Source: Candidatus Merdiplasma excrementigallinarum (GTDB lineage Bacteria > Bacillota > Clostridia > Lachnospirales > Lachnospiraceae). From it: a DNA stretch of 45,020 bases. The first letter of the stretch is position 1, and every line of letters begins with the position of its first letter. The notes beneath the pieces are model-generated. The model worked only from the letters and a program-made list of their open reading frames with translations, was not told the DNA's origin and searched no databases. The stretch spans positions 1-45,020 of the forward strand of contig DVOS01000001.1 in the NCBI GenBank assembly GCA_018713435.1. Direction: 5' to 3'. The position numbers and the translations under genes were made by a program. This document shows, one piece after another, positions 24,661-32,669 of the stretch.

Positions 24661-24704
24661 CCATACTATTCAGGACAGAAACTGAACAGATGGAGGCAGG
24701 CGGA

Positions 24705-25703
24705 ATGAAAATTTTATTTTATGATACAAAAAAATATGACCAGGTATCTTTTGAGCATGAACGGAAAGATTTTCCCGGGATCGAGATAGATTTTCTGGAG
24801 ACGGATCTGAACCGGAAGACGGCGAAGCTGGCTGCCGGGTATGAGGCGGTCTGCGCTTTTGTCAATTCCAGGATCGGGGAAGATACGGTAAATATCCTGG
24901 CAGACTGCGGGGCGGAGCTGCTGCTGATGCGGAGCGCGGGCTTTAACAATGTGGATCTTGCCGCGGCAGAGAGACGGAACATTACGGTGCTGCGGGTGCC
25001 CGGCTATTCCCCGGAAGCAGTGGCGGAACATGCCATGGCTCTCACGCTGGCTGTATGCCGGCGGCTTCATAAAAGCTATATTAAGGTCCGGGAGAACAAT
25101 TTCAGCCTGGTGGGACTGACCGGCATGAATCTCTGCGGGAAAACGGCAGGCATCATCGGAACCGGAAAGATCGGGGCTGCCATGTGCCGGATCTGCAGAG
25201 GCTTCGGCATGAAGGTGATGGCCTATGACTGCTATGAGAACCCGGAGCTGGATTTTGTGGAATACCGGGATTTTGAGCAGGTCCTGGAGGAGAGCGACCT
25301 GATTTCCCTGCACTGTCCTCTGACGGATGACAACTATCACATGATTAACCGGGATACGATCGCAAAGATGAAAGATCAGGTGATTTTAATTAATACCTCC
25401 CGGGGCGCCCTGATCGATACGGAGGATCTGATTGCCGGCATTCAGGCCAGAAAGTTTTTTGGAGTAGGGCTGGATGTATATGAGGAGGAGGGCAAAAATG
25501 TGTTTGAAAACCGGGAGGATGTCATTCTGGAAAACTGTGTGGTAGGCAGGCTCCTGTCTTTTCCCAATGTGATTGTCACCTCCCATCAGGGGTTCCTCAC
25601 CCGGGAGGCTCTGACGGCGATCAGCCGTACCACCCTGCAGAATGCGGCGGATTTTCAGAAACATTGTATACGGGAAGAAAACCGGGTTTCAAATCAGTTA
25701 TAA
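24705..25703 (+). CDS. D-lactate dehydrogenase-type D-2-hydroxyacid dehydrogenase
   Basis: I chose ATG 24705 (MKILFYDTKKYD), the conserved start of D-LDHs, with GGAGG about 8 bases upstream rather than the ATG at 24690 inside it. The 332 residues show a catalytic-domain start, the NAD-binding GTGKIG motif (IIGTGKIGAAM), the substrate Arg in INTSRGALID, Glu in DVYEEEG, and His in VTSHQGFLT. It reduces pyruvate or a related 2-keto acid with NADH to the D-hydroxyacid, a fermentation end step. An unusual stretch around ENVILENCVVGRLLSFPN-type sequence before the His is typical of the LdhA subgroup. It is isolated by a terminator upstream and a new promoter downstream. Confidence 0.9.
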   Translation: MKILFYDTKKYDQVSFEHERKDFPGIEIDFLETDLNRKTAKLAAGYEAVCAFVNSRIGEDTVNILADCGAELLLMRSAGFNNVDLAAAERRNITVLRVPGYSPEAVAEHAMALTLAVCRRLHKSYIKVRENNFSLVGLTGMNLCGKTAGIIGTGKIGAAMCRICRGFGMKVMAYDCYENPELDFVEYRDFEQVLEESDLISLHCPLTDDNYHMINRDTIAKMKDQVILINTSRGALIDTEDLIAGIQARKFFGVGLDVYEEEGKNVFENREDVILENCVVGRLLSFPNVIVTSHQGFLTREALTAISRTTLQNAADFQKHCIREENRVSNQL

Positions 25704-25739
25704 CAAAAGAAATTTTTGATATTTTTTTAACAAAAAGTA

Positions 25740-25768
25740 TTGACATTAAAGGAAATAAAAGGTATATT
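25740..25768 (+). promoter_or_regulatory. Promoter of the metallo-beta-lactamase-fold gene
   Basis: TTGACA (25740-25745), a 17-base spacer and TATATT (25763-25768). Transcription would start near 25775, giving an ~80-base leader with strong inverted repeats. Confidence 0.8.
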
Positions 25769-25806
25769 GATAGCAGTTATCAATCTTAACTTTGTTTCTG
25801 TAGAAA

Positions 25807-25837
25807 TGTCTGCCCCAGAAAGGCAGACAGCTGTCTG
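25807..25837 (+). promoter_or_regulatory. Overlapping hairpin and palindrome in the 5' leader
   Basis: TGTCTGCC (25807-25814) pairs with GGCAGACA (25822-25829). Its 3' arm is also the left half of a perfect 14-base palindrome CAGACAGCTGTCTG (25824-25837). The two pairings are mutually exclusive and end about 5 bases before the CGGAGG ribosome binding site. It could be an RNA switch or a DNA operator. Confidence 0.45.
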
Positions 25838-25854
25838 AACCGGAGGAACCTGCC

Positions 25855-26580
25855 ATGGTGAAGGTGACATATCTGGGACACAGCGGTTTTCTGGCGGAAC
25901 TGCCGGAGGCGCTGCTGCTGTTTGACTATTATATCGGCTCCCTGCCGGAACTTCCGGCGGACAAGCCGCTGTATGTGTTTGTCAGCCACAGGCACGGGGA
26001 TCACTTTAATCCGGCGATTTTCAGACTTACGGAAAAGTACGGACAGGTAACATTTTTCCTTTCCCACGATATCCGGCTGACGCCCGCCCACATGGAAAGA
26101 TGGGGGATTGGCCGGGAGGATGAAGGGAAAATACGTTCCCTTAAGCCCCGGGAAAATTACCGGGTGCCGGGCCTTGGAACGGTGGAGACGCTGAAATCCA
26201 CAGACGAGGGAGTGGCCTTTCTGGTGACGGTGAACGAAACGGTGCTTTATCATGCCGGCGACCTGAACTGGTGGCTGTGGAAAGGGGAAGATAAAGGCTG
26301 GCTGGGAAATATGACGGCTAATTTTAAACGGGAGATTGCCCGGATTGCAGGCCGTCGGATCGATCTGGCTTTTCTGCCTCTGGATGACAGGCAGGGAGAA
26401 TATTTTTACAAAGGGATGGACTGGTTTCTGCGAAGCTGCCGGGTGCGGTACGCCTTTCCCATGCACTTCTGGGAAGACGGCAGTGTGGTCCGCCGCTTTG
26501 AATTGCTGCCCTGCAGAAAGGACTACTCTACCGTGGTGTGCAGTACGGCGGATGAGAGGGAATGGGAACTTGCGCTGTAG
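25855..26580 (+). CDS. Metallo-beta-lactamase-fold hydrolase
   Basis: The 241 residues start at ATG 25855 after CGGAGGAA. The metal-binding motif SHRHGDHF (near residue 42-49) matches the HxHxDH class. Further candidate ligands are in LYHAGDLNWW (about 137) and the C-terminal FPMHFWEDG. The short form lacks extra domains and resembles the UlaG/YycJ-like small hydrolases of unknown substrate (possibly a phosphoester or lactone). It has its own promoter and structured leader. The next gene, a flavodiiron protein, also contains an MBL fold but has its own promoter, so a functional link is not established. Confidence 0.82.
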   Translation: MVKVTYLGHSGFLAELPEALLLFDYYIGSLPELPADKPLYVFVSHRHGDHFNPAIFRLTEKYGQVTFFLSHDIRLTPAHMERWGIGREDEGKIRSLKPRENYRVPGLGTVETLKSTDEGVAFLVTVNETVLYHAGDLNWWLWKGEDKGWLGNMTANFKREIARIAGRRIDLAFLPLDDRQGEYFYKGMDWFLRSCRVRYAFPMHFWEDGSVVRRFELLPCRKDYSTVVCSTADEREWELAL

Positions 26581-26613
26581 GCCCGGGAACCGGGTTCGCG
26601 GGGCAAAAAAACA

Positions 26614-26642
26614 TGGACGCAAAACACAGGCAATGATATAAT
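26614..26642 (+). promoter_or_regulatory. Promoter of the flavodiiron fusion gene
   Basis: TGGACG (26614-26619), a 17-base spacer and TATAAT (26637-26642), with TGA immediately upstream giving an extended -10. The start point near 26649 leaves a very short leader before AAGGAGG (26652-26658). Confidence 0.65.
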
Positions 26643-26664
26643 GAGGAGGATAAGGAGGTACATT

Positions 26665-28509
26665 ATGTATTGCTATAGAAAAGTAAAAGAAGACCTGTAC
26701 TGGGTCGGCGCCAACGACAGAAGACTGGCTATGTTTGAGGGAGTTTACTCTGTGCCCGACGGAGTATCCTACAACTCCTACCTGCTGCTGGATGAGAAGA
26801 CCGTGCTGTTTGATACGGTGGACAAGGCAGTTTCCGAGACATTCTTTGAGAATGTGGAGGCAGTGCTGGGCGAGAGAAAGCTGGATTACATTGTGGTGCA
26901 TCACATGGAGCCAGACCATTCCGCCACTCTGGACGGCATTGTGCGCCGTTATCCGGACATTAAGATCATCTGCAATGCCAAGATTGCAGCCATGATGAAG
27001 CAGTTCTTTGATTTTGATGTGGATTCCAGAGCGATCCTGATGAATGAGGGAGATACCTTCTCCACAGGCAAACACAACCTGGTATTTGTGATGGCTCCCA
27101 TGGTACATTGGCCGGAGGTTATGGTTTCCTATGATACCACCGACAAGATCCTGTTTTCCGCGGATGCTTTCGGAACCTTCGGAGCCCTGAACGGAGCTCT
27201 GTTCGCGGATGAAGTAGACTTCTGGAGAGACTATCTGGACGAGGCCAGAAGATATTACACCAACATTGTTGGAAAGTACGGCACCCAGGTACAGGCGATC
27301 CTGAAGAAAGCCTCCGCCCTGGATATCGCTATGATCTGCCCGCTTCACGGCTTTGTGTGGAGAAAGGGCCATGGAGATTTCATCAGCAAATATCTCCACT
27401 GGAGCAGCTATACGCCTGAGGAAAACGGCGTGGTGATTGCTTACGCTTCCGTATACGGCCACACGGAGAACGCGGCGGAGCTGCTGGCTATCAGACTGCG
27501 GGAGGCTGGCGTGAAGACAGTGATGTTTGATGTGTCTGTGACCCCTGCGTCCGACATTATCGCGGCCTGCTTTAAGTACAGCCATCTGGTATTTGCGGCT
27601 ACCACCTACAATGCGGGCATTTTTGTGACCATGGAGGCTCTGCTTCATGACCTGGCAGCCCACAATATCCAGAACCGGACAGTAGCCTTGGTTGAGAACG
27701 GATCCTGGGCGCCCACCAGCGGCGGCCTGATGCGGGAGATCCTCTCCGGCTGCAAAAATATAACCTTTATCGATACCTCTCTGACTGTGAAATCCGCAGT
27801 GAAGAAGGATCAGCTGGCAGTAATCGATCAGATGGTAAAAGAGATCGTGGCCACCATGCCCTTCACCACCCAGGTAAGCCATGTGGCGCCCGGCGAGGTG
27901 GACAAGAACGCCATGTTCAAGCTGTCCTACGGCCTGTTTGTGCTGACCGCCAAAGACGGGGATAAGGATAACGGCTGCATCATCAACACCACGACCCAGA
28001 TCACCGAGAATCCCAACCGGATTGCCATTGCGGTGAACAAGGCCAACGCAACCCACGATATGATTAAGAAGACCGGCCTGTTTAATGTATCTGTGCTGTC
28101 TACGGACGTACCCTTCTCTGTATTCCAGCATTTTGGCTTCCAGAGCGGCAGAGACGTGGATAAATTCGCAGATTACCAGGGAGCGGAGCGTTCCGCCAAC
28201 GGCCTGTACTACATTACCGGCGTGTCCAATGCGGTGATTTCCGGCAAGGTTGTGGAGATGAAGGATTACGGCACCCATACGCTGTTTGTGGCGGAGGTGA
28301 CCGAGGCCAGAATTCTGTCCGATACGCCCAGCGTAACTTATCAGTATTACTTCGACCACATTAAGCCGAAGCCCCAGCCCACCGATGAGAAGAAAGTGGG
28401 ATATGTCTGCAAGATCTGCGGTTATGTATATGAGGGAGAAGTGCTTCCCCCCGACTTTATCTGCCCGCTGTGCAAACACGGCGCCGAAGATTTTGAAAAG
28501 ATTCAGTAA
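26665..28509 (+). CDS. Flavodiiron protein fused to flavin reductase and rubredoxin domains
   Basis: ATG 26665 follows AAGGAGG by six bases. The 614 residues carry four modules: an MBL-type diiron domain (about 1-250) with H80-x-E82-x-D84-H85 and later His/Asp ligands; a flavodoxin domain (about 255-395, [17 protein letters not shown] loop); a flavin-reductase-like domain (about 410-560, with [28 protein letters not shown]); and a C-terminal rubredoxin (about 565-612, CKICGYVY and CPLCK). Flavodiiron proteins reduce O2 to water and/or NO to N2O. The fused domains, comparable to FprA joined to high-molecular-weight rubredoxin Hrb, can carry electrons from NAD(P)H. It probably gives cytosolic oxygen protection to a strict anaerobe. 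A free rubredoxin follows 13 bases later. Confidence 0.93.
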   Translation: MYCYRKVKEDLYWVGANDRRLAMFEGVYSVPDGVSYNSYLLLDEKTVLFDTVDKAVSETFFENVEAVLGERKLDYIVVHHMEPDHSATLDGIVRRYPDIKIICNAKIAAMMKQFFDFDVDSRAILMNEGDTFSTGKHNLVFVMAPMVHWPEVMVSYDTTDKILFSADAFGTFGALNGALFADEVDFWRDYLDEARRYYTNIVGKYGTQVQAILKKASALDIAMICPLHGFVWRKGHGDFISKYLHWSSYTPEENGVVIAYASVYGHTENAAELLAIRLREAGVKTVMFDVSVTPASDIIAACFKYSHLVFAATTYNAGIFVTMEALLHDLAAHNIQNRTVALVENGSWAPTSGGLMREILSGCKNITFIDTSLTVKSAVKKDQLAVIDQMVKEIVATMPFTTQVSHVAPGEVDKNAMFKLSYGLFVLTAKDGDKDNGCIINTTTQITENPNRIAIAVNKANATHDMIKKTGLFNVSVLSTDVPFSVFQHFGFQSGRDVDKFADYQGAERSANGLYYITGVSNAVISGKVVEMKDYGTHTLFVAEVTEARILSDTPSVTYQYYFDHIKPKPQPTDEKKVGYVCKICGYVYEGEVLPPDFICPLCKHGAEDFEKIQ

Positions 28510-28522
28510 GGAGGACAAGTCT

Positions 28523-28678
28523 ATGAAATATGTATGCGATGTATGCGGCTGGGAATATGACGAAGAAGCCGGTTATCCGGACGGCGGCATTGCGCCCGGA
28601 ACAAAATGGGAAGATCTTCCCGATGATTTTGAGTGCCCCCTCTGCGGCGTGGGCAAGGATCAGTTTTCCGAGGCATAA
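28523..28678 (+). CDS. Rubredoxin
   Basis: A 51-residue protein with the iron site CDVCG (C5/C8) and CPLCG (near 38-41) and the typical core [25 protein letters not shown]. It is a small one-electron carrier. TAAGGAGGAC overlaps the stop of the flavodiiron gene, so the two are co-transcribed. It probably donates electrons to the flavodiiron fusion or to peroxide-scavenging enzymes. Confidence 0.95.
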   Translation: MKYVCDVCGWEYDEEAGYPDGGIAPGTKWEDLPDDFECPLCGVGKDQFSEA

Positions 28679-28711
28679 CAGACAGCGGAGAAAAGTTCCA
28701 TTGAGATAAAG

Positions 28712-28770
28712 ATACTCCAGACAGCTTTGGCTTTACAGATTGTACAGCCGGCTGTCGGGAGTATTTTTTT
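28712..28770 (+). terminator. Long imperfect hairpin terminator after rubredoxin
   Basis: ATACTCC (28712-28718) pairs with GGAGTAT (28758-28764), GACAGC (28720-28725) with GCTGTC (28751-28756), and an inner GGCT/AGCC extends the stem. A U tract runs to 28770. Confidence 0.85.
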
Positions 28771-28843
28771 AAAATGATTTTTGACCGTATTGTTCTTTGG
28801 TACACCGACGCTGTACTTTTAGATAGATAAGTGGAATTTTCTG

Positions 28844-28852
28844 TGCTATACT
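28844..28852 (+). promoter_or_regulatory. Extended -10 promoter of the MNT/HEPN remnant
   Basis: TG-C-TATACT (28844-28852) with no good -35. The start near 28859 leaves about 35 bases before the GTG at 28894. AAAGGAGG is at 28878-28885. Confidence 0.5.
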
Positions 28853-28893
28853 GAAAATGATAAAAGAACTCCCTTATAAAGGAGGCTGTTTCT

Positions 28894-29244
28894 GTGGAAA
28901 AAGTTAAAGACGAAAATTTAAAAAAAATTTTACAGGAAATAGCGGAACTTCTTCGCAATGTATATGGAGAACGGCTGCGGGCTGTGATCTTGTATGGTTC
29001 AGTTGCCAGAGGCACCCAGACGAAGGATTCAGATGTGGATATTATGGTCCTGATAGAGGGTACGGATGAAGAATTAAGGCGATATGAGGAAAAACTTGGC
29101 GATGTTTCAACAGATCTGGCATTAAAATATTTGAGAGTATTTTCTATTATTGATGTAAAATATCAGGAATACATGGAATGGCGGACTATTTCTCCTTTTT
29201 ATAAGAATGTAGACAAGGAAGGAGTTGTGGTTTATGCAGCCTAA
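28894..29244 (+). CDS. MNT-family nucleotidyltransferase antitoxin (MntA-like)
   Basis: A GTG start 8 bases after AAAGGAGG. The 116 residues carry the minimal nucleotidyltransferase signature GSVARGTQTKDSDVDIMVLI, with the GSxARG and DSDVD metal-binding acidic residues intact. In HEPN/MNT toxin-antitoxin pairs this protein AMPylates and silences the HEPN RNase. It is noticeably A/T-rich compared with its neighbours (poly-Lys/Leu start), consistent with acquisition by transfer. The stop overlaps the start of the HEPN remnant. Since the partner is deleted, this may now be an orphan antitoxin. Confidence 0.88.
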   Translation: MEKVKDENLKKILQEIAELLRNVYGERLRAVILYGSVARGTQTKDSDVDIMVLIEGTDEELRRYEEKLGDVSTDLALKYLRVFSIIDVKYQEYMEWRTISPFYKNVDKEGVVVYAA

Positions 29245-29377
29245 CCAAAAGACATTGTGCGTATACAGACTGGAACGGGCAAAAGAAGATTTGGCGGTAC
29301 AGCTTGAACATGCAGAAGCTTTTATAAAAGCAGTGGAAGAATATATTTATAAAAATGAGAAGGAAGTGAATGCATGA
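29234..29377 (+). pseudogene. HEPN toxin remnant with internal in-frame deletion
   Basis: The 47-codon frame begins inside the MNT gene, the usual HEPN position. Its N-terminus, QKTLCVYRLERAKEDL, is the characteristic first helix of HEPN toxins. The rest, LEHAEAFIKAVEEYIYKNEKE, resembles the last helix. The central part of a normal 110-140-residue HEPN, including the catalytic R-x4-6-H motif, is missing while the frame is intact. I infer loss by in-frame deletion and a dead RNase. The TGA overlaps the ATG of the following ACT gene. Confidence 0.7.
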
Positions 29378-29742
29378 AAATCAAGGTAATCGGACGGCCG
29401 TTTACCGTCTGCAAGGTGGACAGCCTGGACAAAATTGATTTTACAGATAAATACTGTTTTGTGGGAAAAACAGATGAGGAGATTTCTCTGATCTGCAGCA
29501 CCAAACATGCCCCTGCGGAAACCATTTCCAGAAGCGACGGCTGGAGAGGGTTCCGGCTGCAGGGGCAGATGGATTTTTCGTTGGTGGGCGTGCTGGCAGA
29601 ACTGACAGGGATCCTTGCCGGAAATAAGATCAGCCTGCTGGCGGTGGGAACCTACAACACCGATTATGTACTGGTGAAAGAGGACGATCTGGAAAAGGCC
29701 CTGCTGATTCTGGAAGACCAGGATTACAAAATTATCCGCTAG
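29374..29742 (+). CDS. ACT-domain protein
   Basis: The 122 residues start at ATG 29374, overlapping the HEPN remnant stop (ATGA), with AAGGAAG as ribosome binding site. The C-terminal half (about 62-122, FSLVGVLAELTGILAGNKISLLAVGTYNTDYVLVKEDDLEKALLIL) is an ACT fold of the CASTOR/ACT_7 type. The N-terminal half (FTVCKVDSLDKIDFTDKYCFVGKTDEEISLIC) is the partner domain of this family. Such proteins bind amino acids. The ligand is unknown. Its GC content fits the chromosome better than the preceding MNT gene, so it probably pre-dates the toxin-antitoxin insertion. Confidence 0.85.
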   Translation: MKIKVIGRPFTVCKVDSLDKIDFTDKYCFVGKTDEEISLICSTKHAPAETISRSDGWRGFRLQGQMDFSLVGVLAELTGILAGNKISLLAVGTYNTDYVLVKEDDLEKALLILEDQDYKIIR

Positions 29743-29807
29743 ACCGGCATATATTTGCCGTGATATTCCAGCAGGGCCTCCATCCCCTGTAAAATGCCGG
29801 GCTGATT

Positions 29808-30788
29808 TCAGGGTCTGTCAAAACGGATCCCATTGCTCCAGTAGATGCAGTCCCTGATTTTGGTTTCCGGCAGCAGTTCTACCCCTTCCAGAGCCCATTT
29901 TTTGTATTCCTCAAAGCCTACCCGGTCAATGATATAGCCGATATGCTCTTTGCCGCCGGGGGCATTGGGGTCAATGTACTGCTTTACAAAACGGTAGGTA
30001 TTGAGAATAATTTTCACAATAGTGTCTTCATCGGTCCAGATCAGGAAATCTTCTCCCAGCCGGGGATTCTTTTTGCCTGTCCGGCCCATAATGGTAAGCT
30101 TATAATATTTCTTTTTGCTTCGGGTGAGGGCCCGGTTGGGGCATTTGGTGATGCATACGCCGCAGCCGATACATTTTTCCTCATCCCGGACAATACTGTA
30201 GTTTTCCATGCGCAGGGCATCTACCGAGAGACTCCGGCAGCCTTTAATGCAGGCTTGGCAGCTGACACAGCGGCTGGGATCATACTGGGGCATAGTCATG
30301 CCGATGATCCCGAAATCATGCATCCGCACCTTTGCGCAGTCGTTGGAACAGCCGGTAAAGGCAATTTTAAAATGAAGATCATTGGGGAAAACTTCTTTTT
30401 CCACCCGTTTGGCAAATTCGGCTGTGTTGTAATTGGCAAAAGGACAGACGTTGTTGCCGATACAGGCTGTGATATTGCGGGTACCGGAGGCAGGATAACC
30501 GGTTCCCTTTTCAGTCTGGTTAATGTCCAGCAGTTCGATGATGGGCTGCAGCATCTCGTTGATTTTGTCCATATCTTCCAATCGGATGCCTTCGATCTCG
30601 AAACCTTGACGGGTGGTGAGATGAACGATGCCGTTTCCGTACTTTTCTGCAATTTCCTGCACCATTCCCAGAATTTCCGCTTTCAGGTATCCGCCGGGTA
30701 CCCGGATCCGGGAAGCGCCAATGCCTCTCTCCTTGCTGATGCGGAATGCGTTTTTCTTTGCTTTTTTTATATTAATATCTAATCCCAT
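29808..30788 (-). CDS. asrC: Anaerobic sulfite reductase subunit C (siroheme subunit)
   Basis: The 326 residues combine a siroheme sulfite/nitrite reductase core with a ferredoxin insert. Siroheme-4Fe4S ligands are in ACIGNNVCPFAN (C-x5-C) and TGCSNDCAK (C-x3-C). Two [4Fe-4S] motifs follow: CVSCQACIKGC and CIGCGVCITKCPNRA. It reduces sulfite to sulfide with electrons delivered through AsrA and AsrB. AGGAGG precedes ATG 30788. It is the last gene of the asrABC operon, with only a weak hairpin and no U tract after it. Confidence 0.95.
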   Translation of the reverse strand: MGLDINIKKAKKNAFRISKERGIGASRIRVPGGYLKAEILGMVQEIAEKYGNGIVHLTTRQGFEIEGIRLEDMDKINEMLQPIIELLDINQTEKGTGYPASGTRNITACIGNNVCPFANYNTAEFAKRVEKEVFPNDLHFKIAFTGCSNDCAKVRMHDFGIIGMTMPQYDPSRCVSCQACIKGCRSLSVDALRMENYSIVRDEEKCIGCGVCITKCPNRALTRSKKKYYKLTIMGRTGKKNPRLGEDFLIWTDEDTIVKIILNTYRFVKQYIDPNAPGGKEHIGYIIDRVGFEEYKKWALEGVELLPETKIRDCIYWSNGIRFDRP

Positions 30789-30799
30789 AACCCGGCCTC

Positions 30800-31591
30800 C
30801 TAATCAATCAGATCTTTGCTCTCAGAGTAGTGGAACACCGGCCCGTCCAGGCAGATGTAGGTATCGTTGATCTTGCAGTGGCCGCATTTTCCAAGGCCGC
30901 AGCACATTTTCCGTTCATGGGAAATCCAGATATTTTCCTCCGGAACCCCCCTCTTTAAAATTTCCAGAATCGTAAACTTGATCATAACCGGCGGCCCCAC
31001 TGTAATGAAGACACACTGGGACACATCCTGAATGGGAAGGTCCGGTATAAAGCCGGTTACCAGGCCCACAGGTCCTTCATAACCTTCCGAGGCGGTATCC
31101 ACAGTCTGAATGACTTTTAAAGAAGAACGCCATTTTTCAAAATCCTGACGGAACAAAACATCTTTGGGGGATTTAAAGCCGGCAATCAGTGTGAGGCTTT
31201 CGCATTCTTCCGGATGTTCAGAAAAATAGTCTACGATGCCTTTTACAGGAGAGAGACCGGTTCCGCCGGCTACAATCACCAGTTCTTTTCCGCGAAACAG
31301 ATCAATGTCAAAGCCATTTCCGTAAGGTCCCCGCATCAGCAGAGAATGTCCCTCATAATGCTCAAAAATCTGATTGGTAACCGTTCCCACCCGGCGGATA
31401 GTCAGATCGACGGTATCCGGTCCGATGCCGCTGACAGAGATGGGGGCTTCTCCGTATTTGGGTATAGAAACCTCAAAAAACTGGCCTGGTTTTACATCGC
31501 CTTTGTAGGACATACGGAAAGTATATTCAATATCCGTGTGCCGGATTACATCCTGGATTCGGGATGAGAAGGGAATATAAGGGTTTTCCAT
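30800..31591 (-). CDS. asrB: Anaerobic sulfite reductase subunit B (FAD/NAD(P)H subunit)
   Basis: The 263 residues show a ferredoxin reductase-type FAD domain with RGPYGNGFDID, an NAD-binding domain with IVAGGTGLSPVKGIVDYF, and a C-terminal [2Fe-2S] cluster motif CCGLGKCGHCKI...CLDGPVF, as in PyrK/AsrB proteins. It takes electrons from NADH and passes them to AsrA/AsrC. ATG 31591 directly follows the asrA stop (TGAATG), with AAAGGAGG inside the asrA end, so the two are coupled. Confidence 0.95.
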   Translation of the reverse strand: MENPYIPFSSRIQDVIRHTDIEYTFRMSYKGDVKPGQFFEVSIPKYGEAPISVSGIGPDTVDLTIRRVGTVTNQIFEHYEGHSLLMRGPYGNGFDIDLFRGKELVIVAGGTGLSPVKGIVDYFSEHPEECESLTLIAGFKSPKDVLFRQDFEKWRSSLKVIQTVDTASEGYEGPVGLVTGFIPDLPIQDVSQCVFITVGPPVMIKFTILEILKRGVPEENIWISHERKMCCGLGKCGHCKINDTYICLDGPVFHYSESKDLID

Positions 31592-32593
31592 TCAGGCTTC
31601 CTCCTTTTCTAAGCGGTTGATCAGGTTGACGTAGGAAATGTATTCCGGACAGACGGAATCGCACCGGCCGCACCCCACACACATAGGGTAGCCGAATCTT
31701 TTCTGAAAATCATAAATTTTGTGCATGACCTTGAAGCGCATCCTCTCACTCTGTTTTTTCCGGAAACTGCCGCCTCCGGCAATGTCCGTAAAGCCGTCTA
31801 CCTGGCAGGAAGCCCAGACTCTGCGGCGTTCGCCCACTTTTCCGTTGTCCTGATAGTGAATGTCCTGCATGGTAAAACAGGTGCAGGTGGGACAGACAAA
31901 ATTGCAGCGGCCGCAGCCGATGCAGCGGTTTCCGTATTCCTCCCAGAGAGGACTGGAAAAGCTGCTGACAGAAAGATTGGCAGGCAGAGTGACTTTTTCA
32001 GGATTTGAAGCCGGGGAATCGGGAACCACATGAAGCTGTTCTGCATTCCCCTGTGCTAACAGAATCGCTTCCAGTTCCCCGTTGGGGCAGTCCGCCAGGA
32101 CAGAGTCCTGCGTGATTTTCAGATATAAATCATAATCCTCCGCGCGGCTGGTTCCCATACTGACACAGAAGCCGGTGCCGCAGCTTTCCGGGCAGCCCAT
32201 GAGAACAAAGCGGGCGTTGTCCCGGCGGCGTCTGTAATAGAAATCTTCTGGACCGTTCTGGAGATAAATCGCATCCAGACGTTTCAATGCGTAAAGATCA
32301 CAGCTTCGCAGAAAAATAAGAAGCTTTTTTTCGTTTCCGGATGGAACAGAAGTTTCCTCTTCTGTGAAGTAGAACAGAGTTTCTCTGACGGGAAACAGGA
32401 TTTCTTTAAAAGAATAATCTGACCGGCGGTTCCATTCGATTTCATCCAGGGAATGAACCTCCCCATAGCGGATTACGTCTGTGTCGGAAAAACAGCCGTC
32501 TCTTTCATAGACTCTGGGGGCGTAGATGCAGAACTGACTTTGCAGCCGTCCAAAGAAAGCATCCGCAGCAGCCCGGGATATTTGATAGCCCAT
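31592..32593 (-). CDS. asrA: Anaerobic sulfite reductase subunit A (iron-sulfur subunit)
   Basis: The 333 residues end in two [4Fe-4S] ferredoxin-like motifs, CIGCGRCNFVCPTCTCF (about residue 230) and CVGCGRCDSVCPEYIS (near 310), after an N-terminal domain shared with hydrogenase/4Fe-4S dicluster subunits. It passes electrons within the AsrABC complex. AAAGGAGGAA lies 5-6 bases before ATG 32593. Its promoter (TATACT 32627-32622) lacks a consensus -35 but has a Crp/Fnr-type inverted repeat at about -41.5, suggesting activation by the adjacent regulator. Confidence 0.95.
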   Translation of the reverse strand: MGYQISRAAADAFFGRLQSQFCIYAPRVYERDGCFSDTDVIRYGEVHSLDEIEWNRRSDYSFKEILFPVRETLFYFTEEETSVPSGNEKKLLIFLRSCDLYALKRLDAIYLQNGPEDFYYRRRRDNARFVLMGCPESCGTGFCVSMGTSRAEDYDLYLKITQDSVLADCPNGELEAILLAQGNAEQLHVVPDSPASNPEKVTLPANLSVSSFSSPLWEEYGNRCIGCGRCNFVCPTCTCFTMQDIHYQDNGKVGERRRVWASCQVDGFTDIAGGGSFRKKQSERMRFKVMHKIYDFQKRFGYPMCVGCGRCDSVCPEYISYVNLINRLEKEEA

Positions 32594-32621
32594 AGAATTC
32601 CTCCTTTGTTTTGCTAAAATC

Positions 32622-32627
32622 AGTATA
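32622..32627 (-). promoter_or_regulatory. -10 element of the asrABC promoter
   Basis: TATACT on the minus strand with a predicted start at 32615, about 22 bases before ATG 32593. The position 17 bases upstream reads CGGAAC, a poor -35, as expected for a promoter that needs an activator. Confidence 0.6.
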
Positions 32628-32643
32628 GGGGGAAAATAAAAAA

Positions 32644-32669
32644 TGTTCCGTGATAAAAATCACGGAACA
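32644..32669 (-). promoter_or_regulatory. Dual inverted repeat: terminator of the regulator gene and Crp/Fnr operator of asrABC
   Basis: TGTTCCGTGAT (32644-32654), a 4-base spacer and ATCACGGAACA (32659-32669) form a perfect 11-bp inverted repeat. On the minus strand it is followed by a T-rich tract (about 32643-32633), so as RNA it is an intrinsic terminator for the regulator gene, whose stop codon lies inside the stem. As DNA its core GTGAT-N4-ATCAC aligns with Crp (GTGA-N6-TCAC) and Fnr (TTGAT-N4-ATCAA) sites. Its centre (32656.5) lies 41.5 bases upstream of the predicted asrA start, the class II activator position. Confidence 0.65.

Noticed and set aside
25786-28518. A 910-codon open frame on the minus strand
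   Set aside because: It lies opposite the MBL-fold and flavodiiron genes, which have clear motifs, promoters and ribosome binding sites. The minus frame is His/Gly/Val-rich with no recognisable domain, a typical shadow.
29743-29807. A terminator between the convergent ACT and asrC genes
   Set aside because: Only a 5-bp CGGCA/TGCCG stem is present, with no U tract on either strand.
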